This document shows, piece by piece, positions 55,216 through 64,000 of a DNA stretch of 64,000 nt (the stretch's first letter is position 1; every line of letters begins with the position of its first letter). The DNA is from Fusarium oxysporum f. sp. lycopersici 4287. Lineage: Eukaryota; Ascomycota; Sordariomycetes; Hypocreales; Nectriaceae. The notes under the pieces were generated by a model, which did no database searches, was not told where the DNA came from, and was given only the letters and a program-made list of their open reading frames with translations. The stretch lies in assembly GCF_000149955.1 (NCBI RefSeq), contig NC_030991.1, positions 4,126,531-4,190,530 of the forward strand, written 5' to 3'. A program made the translations under genes and the position numbers.

Positions 55216-56530
55216 CTTTCAGTGACCTTGGTGTGTTAACCAAAGACCCAATATTGCGGCATGGCGACTGGGCTTTATATACGACTTCGCCATCTATTAG
55301 ATAACGCTACAAAAAGCAGCTCGATCTAAAATAGCATTCGGCTGGCGAAACTGAGGTCAAATAATTTTCAGGTTCACCTTCTACACTCCTGCTTTGCATT
55401 GTTCGTCTCGCCGCCTAAAATAGCAAATCGCGAGCCGGATACAGGTAATTGAACCTGAAATTGACCGTACTTCAGCGAATAGACGGGGAACGGCTACAGA
55501 GAAAAAGACAAAAATAAACCAAGAAAGCATGCGCAGCGTTTCAATCCTATTGTAAAAAGAAAAGTATAAGTATGTATATTTCCGAAAGGAGAACCTTCCA
55601 GATTTAGAACATGGCTTAAGTGGCCGATACAGACTTTGTTTTAAGCATAAACGTTGAATCAACCTACTGTAAGGAATGCCAAGCTATTGTAGGAAAAAGC
55701 GGTCCCTCATCTTTTACGCGTCTATATAAATAGATCATATTCTTGTACATCAAAGACATTTCGGGAAGACAGTTAATCAAGGACGGACTGTAGAACAGGA
55801 CATAAAGCATGTGCTGCGCCAGTATTTCAGCATCGACGGCGACACAATATATCATTCGTCTACCCTACTCTTCATTTTCTCAGTACAGTATGGCATCTCA
55901 GATACTTCAGATTCTTAGAGGTATGTTCCAGAAGACGGCACTTGATCCTTCCTCTCAGGGATATGTCAGACTTGGCAGCGAGGGTCCTCTTGCCGAAACC
56001 CCACGAAGCAGTCCTCGCTCATTTGCTTCCACGGTACCCAAACTTGTTCCTCGTTAACAGGATATCATACTGGCCTGGAAAACTTTGGTTTGCAAGTTAA
56101 GACTCAGACCTCCTTCATTCCATACGCCGTATCTCATGGTCGATAGTATTGCATTGTGGTCATGCGCCTAAAAGTGTTAACCCAAAAGCTAAGCTGCGTA
56201 TGCCCTCTAGAGGTTGGTCCTATCTTAGGGGTCATCGATTATTTATGGGTGGGTAGGAATCATTCATGCAGTGGCTGGCTTGTTGATATGAATATTTTCT
56301 TGAACATAGTCCCAGAGCATATGCCAAGTATGAATTACTTGGATGCAACATTCTGGCCACTTGGTATTGTTTCGAAAAGATCTCGTGGAAAAGAACGCGA
56401 CCATGGCATTCACAAGTTTGTTTTCTCATGTCAGCGTTGTAAATCAATATCAAATAGAACATGCGAGAATAAAAGCCTATTTGGATTCTCCCGATACAAC
56501 TTCCAAACTCCAGTGGACCATGCTCCACTC
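55216..56530. other. Intergenic region with the second copy of the dispersed repeat
   Basis: About 55385-55468 resembles 27680-27765. A short plus frame (55809-56054, or from ATG 55888) reads SSQGYVRLGSEGPLAETPRSS and could be a lost first exon, but no continuation was found. No other gene is seen. Confidence 0.4.
55385..55468 (+). repeat. Dispersed repeat, copy 2
   Basis: Same block order as 27680-27765, including CCTAAAATAGCAA and TGAAATTGAC. The element it derives from is unknown. Confidence 0.45.
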
Positions 56531-58264
56531 TCATTTCCCTGCACTGAGTTGGGGATGCTCAAATTCTGAACCGTAATTCTCTTTTTCGCACTGTGAGTGA
56601 AACCGAACCAATAACTTTGGCTTCTTCCAAGTCATGTGGAATCTCACGTCGTCAAACCATTTGACTTCCTGGTTGACCCACTCCCAGTCGTATGGGAACA
56701 CCGTTTTGGCAAGAATAGTCCTTGCCTCCATGTATGCAAGCTTGATACCAAGGCAAGCTCGAGGTCCGATAGAAAATGGACGGCTGGCATCGAGACAATC
56801 TCCTGTGCCATCTCCAATCCAGCGCTCAGGTCGAAACTCATCTGGGTTGCTGAAATTACGTGCGTCATGTGACATGACAAAGTTATCGACGGAGACGATA
56901 GTACCTGTAGGGATGGAATATCCATCAATCACCGCTCCAGGAGGACACACGCGCGGAAGGCCAAAAGGAGCAGGCGGAAAGAGACGAAGGCCCTCTTCAA
57001 TAACGCCATGTAGATACGGGAGCTTGCAAGTTGACTCCTTCGTAATGTCCTGCGTCGATGAAAAAGCAGAACGGACCTCACTTTTAAGTTTCTTCAGTGT
57101 TTCTGGGTATTTAAGTAGAAGATAGGTGACTCCTGCAAGAAATGTTGCTGTTGTCTCCGATCCTGCCAGCATCATGACCTTAGCCTGCTCTCGGAGATGA
57201 ATACGATCGAGATCGCAGTCTCGAATTGTGCGAGCGAAGAAGTTATTCTGCTGAAGTGATTGTTGGCGGTTGTCATGATGAACCTTGCTGGCCTGGATCA
57301 GCTGATCAATCTTCTTATCTGTAACTTGATCATGATATGTCAAGCTCTTCTTGAAGGTCTCCGGCATACAAAGTGCAAGAGCAGAGGTCGGGACTGAAAG
57401 GCGGTTCATAACGGTACCAAACCTAAGCAATTCCACAAAGTTCAAGATAAGCGAGACCCAGTTGCTAGGTCTCCATTGGGCAACACAATTGAATGATTCA
57501 CCAAAGGTGAGATGCCCTTTATTCGTGTTAGCAGTGGCCAATATTAGTCGAATCACAGACTATGAGTCATCTTTACCTATGATATCAAATGTAAGCCAGT
57601 TGTACACAACCGAGACATCGATACCCTTGCTTTCCGCCCCCCCCTTGTTGACAAGCTGCGTTACGAACAACTCAGTGTAGTGTTCGATCACACGCTGAGT
57701 CTCTCTTAACGATTTATTGCTAAAAGCACGGGAAAGTGGCTTTCGTTGCAGTTGGTGGTCATGTGGATCCCGGGCGAACACAATGTTGGGCCGCGCAGTG
57801 GATAGACGGGCGTCATAGAGAATTTCGCTTTTCAAAAACTGATGCTCCTTCTTGGGAGGGCGATCATAGATAGTCCTGTACGCAGTTGGAGTTCGGAAAG
57901 AAAGCTCATTCGGGGCAATCCTCACAACATCACCATATTTGTCATGAACTTGCTTCATCACAAAAGGGTAGCGCCCACCGGTCCACGCCTGGATGAACCA
58001 TAGCTGGTTCGTAGAGGGATTAGCATTACGGAGCTGTGGTAGACCATGAGTACCCATCACTTACCTGACTACATGCAGCGAGCCTTGGTCCGGGATATCT
58101 TGCCAGAGGATGGAGAAATAGTCGGTAAATGAAGAGGAGGACGATCCAAATGCTTCCCTATTATGACTTGATCAGTATGTAATAAACGGATTGTGGCGTG
58201 AATACACTGATTTCCTCACAATAGTAGTAATGTAGAGCAGCCCCTTTAGGATGGAGTATGCCAT
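56531..58264 (-). CDS. Cytochrome P450 monooxygenase, 516 aa
   Basis: Four exons (58264-58220, 58157-58065, 58003-57577, 57516-56531) rejoin in frame; the introns are 62, 61 and 60 nt. The first two exons are only 15 and 31 codons. They supply the membrane anchor ([23 protein letters not shown]), and the third begins inside [15 protein letters not shown]. Catalytic elements are intact: I-helix AGSETTA (306-312), ExxR as EGLR (363-366), FRPERW, and the haem loop [10 protein letters not shown] with Cys near 443. The arrangement [13 protein letters not shown] is typical of fungal P450s related to trichothecene-type C-15 hydroxylases (CYP65-like), so oxidation of a hydrophobic secondary metabolite or xenobiotic is likely. 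An MFS transporter and an amidase follow on the right. Confidence 0.93.
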
Positions 58265-59925
58265 TACTGGCTTAGATCTCCTGCGACTGGTTTATCTTGA
58301 GCAATGCGAAACTTGGCTGGCTCGTATGCTAAGAGACCCGAACTTGTTTATAGACTATATATAGGTCTGAGAGAAGTCTGTGGAGGGGAAAAGACTTCTG
58401 TTATCCAAACCGGCTCACTTTTTATTGGCTTAAAAGATAATAATAAGGAGACCCTCGTCGTGTGGCCCTTGTATGCCATGAAAACGACAGCAATGTTTGT
58501 GATAGAAAGGTGGGATACTCTACATGGCCCACCGCGCCCCCATGGTCCGCAGTGTATTGACATAGGGACCATAAGTCTCGGCGATAGTAGCGCAAGCTGA
58601 CATTGCATATCCACTTGTGAGAAAAGCCCCCGCAGTCTCCACAACTTCACAAAAACCATCGACATGCTCTACGGCGGTTTGACCCTTGTCGTTCACATAC
58701 ATTAGACCTGGTACAAGGGACCCTAATGGTTGGGGCTGGGGAGCAATTTCATCATGAGTCGGACATGCCGCTCAGAGTCGTGAAGAGTATTAAATGGAAA
58801 GAAGTTAGGTTGGAGGTGACCGACTTAACAAGCATTCACAAATGATCCACCAAAACTCTCGCCACTAGCAGCCTTTTATGCTGTAAGGAGGCACATAAGC
58901 ACACGTACATAGTTGACCAAGCCGTACACTGGAGCAACGCTTTGCCAATAGCGTTACTGTCTATGTATTATGTCTAGTCCATTTCTAAGCCCTTTTGGAA
59001 AAGTTCTAACAAAGGGCCACTAACAATTAACCCGTACTGCACTGTGTTATAATAAGTATTTACGGCTAATGATCTTTGTTCTACGCTGGCGTGATGTGCA
59101 CTGTCCGAGCCACAGTGCCACAACCTGGTCTTTACCCAGGACCTTGACATAGAAAGCTCGGCGGCCTCTGGTTTCAGCCAGGACTCTATCTGGGTTGACA
59201 ATAACCTGTTTGATTACATCTACTCACACGTTGGTTAAGATCCACTCGCGGCAATGAATGAATGACAAGAACGAGACACTGACCAGCGGGAGCATTTGTG
59301 CCGGTGGCTAAAGGGGACTAAGACTACGTCTAAGCTGATCCTTCGAATGCGCCGCCAATTCCGAAGGAACGCTGCCTTGTCGGTGAAATGAATAGGTCCT
59401 CTAGATCATTCCCATGGTTGTCTGTCTCGAACTGGCACGATCCTAATTTAATTTGGCTAAGATAAAGAATATAACGTTAGAGAAGAATTTCGATAAAATA
59501 GATTTGAAGGAATATTGTACAGCTTGAATATCCACAATGTTAAGTAGCAAATCCTGGGTAGTAATACCTAGCCCCTAGTAGAGTGTTTGAGTATGAGTAA
59601 TGTTCAGGGGCGACTAGAAGCAGGGAGACCTTGATAGATCTAATATACCCCCACTGCGCCTGGGGCTTTATTCAATGGAGACTAGCAATGGCTTCTGGGG
59701 AACAGCTCAAATAAACCCGATTAGATGTGATTGGAACGGCATAAAAGAGGTCAGTATTATATTGCCTGAAACACTGCCTATTTTCATTATACTTTGATCA
59801 TGGCCTACTTTTGATGAACAAGTGGGGTGACTATTAAAGGAAATTCACCATACGCAATCACTACCCACCTGGGTAAGCGCTTTTGGGTTGTTCGTAAGAC
59901 ATACTGTGAAGTCACGCATCGCTGA
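58265..59925. other. Intergenic region, 1.7 kb
   Basis: Promoter side of the P450 gene. A minus-strand 60-codon frame at 58520-58702 reads somewhat protein-like (AETYGPYVNTLRTMG) but stands alone. The remainder is AT-rich with no gene recognised. Confidence 0.4.
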
Positions 59926-60062
59926 CTATCTCATATTACTGACCAGATCCGAGTACCTTGTTGCGCTCCGGCAACGCAGCACTTTTCCAAACATAATGAC
60001 AATAAAGAGGGAATACCAATCAACCAGTTCAACTAACGCTGCTGAGATGAAAGCTTACCTGG
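59926..60062 (-). pseudogene. Decayed fragment matching the 3' end of the MFS transporter gene
   Basis: About 135 bases match 61124-61262 in the last exon of the transporter, sharing CGCTCCGGCAACGCAGC-like, CTTTTCCAAA, AACCAGTTCAACTAA-like and GCTGAGATGAA blocks. Substitutions and small indels break the frame. The match stops before the exon's upstream boundary, so only a terminal piece was copied or is recognisable. Confidence 0.55.
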
Positions 60063-61121
60063 TACACACTTCTACGAAGCACGATACCGTATATAGCTGA
60101 GCCTAGGTTGTTACTGCAATATAGAATTAATATGGAGTGGAATATGGGTCCAGCTTTGATTCTATTGAGTAATTCATTGTGGGATTTGTGGAAACATCAT
60201 TCCTTGTAATTTCTCAATCTTATAACAAGTTTAATGCCGCTGGTAACTTCTCTAGCCAGGATACAGCTTCACGGAACGACAATACTGCCGTCAAAGGGTG
60301 ATATAATACTTCCTCTGTTCGTGAGACTCCGTTCACTGCTCTGGCTTACCCGCACAATATTGTCCTTACTTTCTCCTCTTTGCTTTTCCTCGAGTTATTG
60401 TTGGACGGAAACGTGGTGTCTGAGAAAGGTTAGAACTGGTGGCATATTTGAAAATCCTGCGCTTGTGGTTCAGTGCTGAAAAGTTTGCAGCGTTATATGC
60501 AATGCATCAAGAACGAACCAAACTCCGAGTCCTAACGGGCAAGGCCAAAGGGACCATGCGCATAATTCGGGCCATTCCCACCATTTCTAGACCACCAACA
60601 GGAGCAGGCACCTCTTTGGAAGCAGGAGGGCTCCAATATCTTAGAGGCGAGCGAAAATGTCAATGCGGTTCTCTGGGGCGCAAATCATCGGACCTCCCCA
60701 AGGTGACGGAGCATTGGGCATCGATGATGGAGTTGTGACGATCAACACAGAGCACCGTCACTTACTCGTGCAGAAGCATATTTGATACACCTCCCTGGTT
60801 ACAAGGAAAATTTCGAGTTTTTATCAGGGGTTGAACTATAGACGACAGCAGTTGAATATAGTTTGATTTCTCCTGTTATAGTTCGTATTAATAACTGCGA
60901 TGAGTTAGTTTATTAAGAATCCTCCTTCTAGATGTCTCCATATATTATCGAAATATTCCGCAAGTCCATCTTCATATAAAAAGAGACAGAAGTTCGAGAA
61001 GATTTAATCAGAATTTAGGGTCTAATCCGATGCTCGACGTCTCTTTTTGGAATACAAGGAGTAATTCTATAAGTAACAATGTCGAGCCCGGGACATTCTT
61101 AATAAACGCACCAACAAGTCT
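60063..61121. other. Intergenic region, 1.1 kb
   Basis: No gene recognised. A frame at about 60439-60738 (plus) is GC-richer than its surroundings and may be a gene relic, but neither strand gives a recognisable product. AT-rich from 60830 to 61020. Confidence 0.4.
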
Positions 61122-62990
61122 CTACTCTTCCCTGACCAGCTCCGCGTACCTGCGGGCGCTCCGACAGCGCAGCGCCTTTCCAAATTTGATCATGACGAAG
61201 AAGGCAGAACAAGTAACCAGTCCAATAAGCGCGGCTGAGATGAAGCAATTCTGGTAACCCATATTGGTAACCCATGGAGTGATACTGTAGCCGCCTCTCA
61301 GTTCCGTGTTCATTGATTCCGCTCACGGGAGAAGAATGTGAACTTACCCATAGCTGATGGCAAAAGACATAGTGTTGCGAATCAGAATAATAGACACAAT
61401 CGCGTTGCCAGCGAGACCATGGTAGCAGTCAATCAAGTAGTTGATACTGATTGTCAGACCAATCGCGCATGCTGCTGCCAATGCGCCCATAGCAAGGATC
61501 AAAAAGAACCAATGGACTCCTTGTTGAGCCCCAACACCCCAGAGGATCAAGGACGTTGGAACAAGCACAACGCAAATCATAAGCGGCCACAGGCGATGCT
61601 CGGCTTCCATGACCCCATTATTTCGGCGCGCCAGTTTGATGGTCAGCCAGTCGCTCATTCTTCCCGACACCAGCGATCCAACAACAGTGCCGGAGCAACA
61701 AGAGAGATAGCTGAGGCCCACCATCGAAGGTTTGAAGTTGTACCCTGAGCCTGAAAGAATGATGGATGCTGTAGCATTAGTGACGTTGAACCAGATGAGG
61801 TAAGAGCCATATGAGAACCCGGCGAAGCAGACGACGGGCCAGCCAAGGTACTCGAGGCAGCGCCAGGCTTGCCTGCTCATCCTTTGATCCAATGACGGTT
61901 GCCAAAGCGACATTTTTTGAACAAAATTCTTTGATTTGGTGCATCGTTGCCTTTCTGTATCAATTTTTATTACCTGTTGGCTGCGGACGCCAGAGGGTCC
62001 TTCCTCAGCTTCCCTATTTTTATCATCGCCTGGGGGCGATAATGATTCTCGCCGTCTGTTGAAGGCCTGGAGGTCTCTGCTATAGTTCGTTTCTTCCATG
62101 AATAGGAAAAGGAACATAAACACAAACGCCAGGAATATGGCAGGCCAGTAAAATACCCACTGCCATCCTTGGTACTCAGCGATGAAGCCAGATATGACAG
62201 GTGCGAAGTAGTTGCTGCCTGTTAGGGCCAAGGCGTAGACGCCCATATAAGTACCACGTTGATGGGTGAAATACTAGGATGTAGTGAGTGTAGTAAAGCG
62301 AAGCTATGACGGAAAATACTTACGATGTCAGTGACGCAGACTTCTGGGAGGGCTTCGATGGGCGCAACAAAGAAGCCCTGGACGATGCACTTCGCTATCC
62401 ATTGCTCATTACTCGATACGTGAGCGCTAAACATCATCAGTCGGATTTAGCATTGTCGTCGTGCTCCAATGTGTAGTTACCTCCAAACACTTGTGCCCTA
62501 TATTTCAATATTAGCCCCTTTTGTCTGATTGCCGAACTAGATACAGTGGCTTTACAATAGCTCCTAGGGTTGAGATGAGGAACGTGAGCCGTTTGCCATA
62601 ACGCAGCGAGAATGGCTGCCAGAACAGCAGCCCCCAACCCAAAAGCAAGAACATATAGCCAGTTCCTTCATTTAGTGTCGCAATAGAGATCTTAGACTGA
62701 CGCGCAAGAGGCACAAGCACAGAGTAGACGGTAGCCAAGGACATGCCTGCAAACCAGGTATACCTCGAAAGATAAGCATTGATAAGACCAAATCATGTAT
62801 GGAATGACACTCACAAGCTCTGACAGATCAGAGAAATTGTCTTTCGCCAAGGAGACCAATTAAGAGGATCGTTTGGATCATTGGAAGGCGCCGGATTTAA
62901 GACAATATCGCCCTCGACATCGCCTGCATGTCGAATGTGATGAACGTCGACCAGATCGATCGTACCAGGAATCAGTTCGGACTCAGGCAT
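61122..62990 (-). CDS. MFS transporter (fungal drug/metabolite efflux type), 530 aa, with a 17-nt micro-exon
   Basis: Six exons: 62990-62815, 62763-62556, 62497-62481, 62426-62324, 62273-61348 and 61284-61122. Their total is an exact multiple of three, and each junction restores family-typical sequence. Exon 3 is only 17 nt; it is needed to read LGAIGTSVWSAHVSS across the third membrane segment. The soluble N-terminus ends with [13 protein letters not shown], the usual entry to TM1 in fungal DHA1-like carriers. Other hallmarks are [10 protein letters not shown] (the motif A region), [27 protein letters not shown], and about 12 membrane segments with a long charged central loop (about residues 260-320). 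It is a proton-coupled plasma-membrane exporter by family; the substrate is unknown. The promoter is shared with the divergent amidase gene, and a P450 lies downstream. Confidence 0.92.
62481..62497 (-). other. 17-nt micro-exon of the MFS gene
   Basis: Flanked by a 58-nt intron (62555-62498, acceptor ATATAG) and a 54-nt intron (62480-62427, donor GTAACT, acceptor TTTAG). Its codons encode Gly-Thr-Ser-Val-Trp plus the first two bases of Ser. Confidence 0.75.
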
Positions 62991-63620
62991 AATGGCGACG
63001 TTGGTGAGGTTTATGGTAGTCAAAAAAATTATATGCTGTACTAAAGGTTCAATCCGCTGAATATCTATAAAAGAAATTCCCAAGCTGTAGTACATCTAGA
63101 AAGAAATGCCGTCTACCGTCTTTTATATTGTTTCGCCACTTTGTCTCCTCGTTCAAACTTGTTCTAGTCGCTTGGGATGACACTGGCGGATGATATCGAC
63201 GGAGGGAGCGGCTTTGGCACTAGCAAGTAAATTATCTCCCAAAGGCAGTGAAAGAAAAGCGATTACTGGTCTTCCCAACAACGTCGTTTGCATGCGTCGG
63301 AACTTAATTCACCGAGACTTTCACTATCAGCTGTGACTCATGTATCCACATAATTCTCAAGCAGCCTTACTGATCATAGTGGGTGTGAGTGTGAATTATT
63401 TTTCATTAGCAGCATGCTCTCGACTGCGAAGCAAGGCAACGCCAGCTATAAAGATTGACATCTCGTCTAGATGCATCTAGTTCGATGAATGAACCAGAAA
63501 CGGATTTTTGTTTTTTGTTCTTCGTGTTTTTCGCTATATTCTCTGCATCATATATGCCACTTCTCGGCTCTGAGCCCTCCATCCCCGTGAGCCCTGAAGC
63601 CAAAGCTGACAGCTGAAGAA
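62991..63620. promoter_or_regulatory. Divergent promoter between MFS transporter and amidase
   Basis: About 630 bases between two start codons facing away from each other. A minus-strand TATAAAAG at 63127-63120 lies 130 bases before the transporter ATG. The arrangement would allow common control. No binding site is recognised with confidence. Confidence 0.5.
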
Positions 63621-64000
63621 ATGTCAAATTCTTCAGTTGGGACTGCCCGAAGCACCAAGTACAGCGATCTACTCTCAGGAGGTGTGCTGTCCGATCTTCC
63701 AATCCTACAGGTGAAAGGCGTCCCTTGTGGCACTCCAGCGTTCGAAGCTCAGAAAGCCATCCTTTTGCAAGGTTTCGCGCTGAAAGTGCCCAAAGAATTC
63801 CGCCTTCCTTTGCGTGTTATCCAAGATGCACCCAAAAATGTGACAGAGATCCCGGCCAAATGCGGCATCCTGTCACCTGAAGAGATCGAAATTACAGAGA
63901 TGCATGATGCCGTTAGCCTTCTCGAAGCCATTGCCAGTCGCAGGTACACGGCAGTAGCAGTAGCCCGAGCCTTTTGCAAGCGGGCCATCATTGCGCATCA
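63621..64000 (+). CDS. Amidase (acetamidase/fungal amidase-signature family), 5' part only
   Basis: The frame runs from ATG 63621 off the right edge (126 complete codons). From about residue 38 the sequence follows the N-terminal region of fungal amidases: FEAQKAILL, KVPKEFRLPL, VTEIPAKCGILSPEEIEITE and a helix LLEAIASRRYTAVAVARAF leading into CKRAIIAH. The catalytic Ser-cisSer-Lys signature lies beyond the window. The first 37 residues (MSNSSVGTARSTKYSDLLSG onward) are not typical, so the true start could be later or the 5' end could contain an intron near the CTACAG/GTG junction at 63711. It would hydrolyse amides to a carboxylate and ammonia. It is divergent from the MFS gene, which suggests use or detoxification of an amide compound. 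Confidence 0.8.
   Translation, partial: MSNSSVGTARSTKYSDLLSGGVLSDLPILQVKGVPCGTPAFEAQKAILLQGFALKVPKEFRLPLRVIQDAPKNVTEIPAKCGILSPEEIEITEMHDAVSLLEAIASRRYTAVAVARAFCKRAIIAH

Noticed and set aside
60439..60738. Plus-strand 99-codon frame of higher GC content
   Set aside because: No family resemblance on either strand; possibly a relic, but unsupported.
63406..63991. Minus-strand frames at the right edge
   Set aside because: They are antisense to the amidase 5' coding region, whose plus-strand reading matches a known family.

Overview
The window looks like nuclear DNA of a filamentous ascomycete, most likely Hypocreales and Fusarium-like. Multi-exon genes rejoin in frame across short introns (46-121 nt) with GTAAGT-type donors, CTAAC-type branch sites and AG acceptors. 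The protein families are also typical: a CAX-type Ca2+/H+ exchanger, RCC1, fungal cytochrome P450s, an MFS drug transporter, fungal bZIP and Zn2Cys6 proteins, a DUF3455 secreted protein and an acetamidase-like amidase. Species cannot be fixed from sequence alone.

Left part (1-8.2 kb), three minus-strand genes in a row: an unknown coiled-coil/repeat protein that runs off the left edge, a vacuolar Ca2+/H+ exchanger (VCX1-like), and RCC1, the nucleotide-exchange factor for Ran. The last two are housekeeping genes.

From 8.2 kb onward the window is accessory in character: long gene-poor gaps separate single genes. These include a P450 (13.7-15.4 kb), a JmjC-like protein with a cysteine-cluster tail (17.1-18.5 kb), a tRNA-derived SINE-like unit beside a small secreted-protein candidate (19.6-20.3 kb), a bZIP factor (22.7-23.7 kb), an unknown acidic protein (25.9-27.1 kb), a Myb-like protein (28.2-29.0 kb), a flavin monooxygenase (29.7-31.7 kb), a chromodomain-like relic (32.7 kb), a PAP2 lipid phosphatase (33.0-34.3 kb), a DUF3455 secreted protein (35.5 kb), a CCCH/HTH protein (40.5 kb), a small cut-down Zn2Cys6 gene (42.6 kb), two small membrane proteins, and a SET-domain protein with a zinc finger (45.4-46.7 kb). 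A 12-bp minisatellite follows, then a zinc-ribbon-like orphan and a secreted Ser/Thr-rich protein whose region is duplicated about 4 kb further on as a nonsense-bearing pseudogene.

The right end (56.5-64 kb) holds a P450, an MFS transporter with a 17-nt micro-exon, and the start of an amidase divergent from the transporter. This suggests a small catabolic, detoxification or secondary-metabolite unit that continues past the window. No virus-derived gene, rRNA gene, canonical tRNA or CRISPR array was seen. All exon boundaries are read by eye from splice consensus and frame agreement, not from transcripts.
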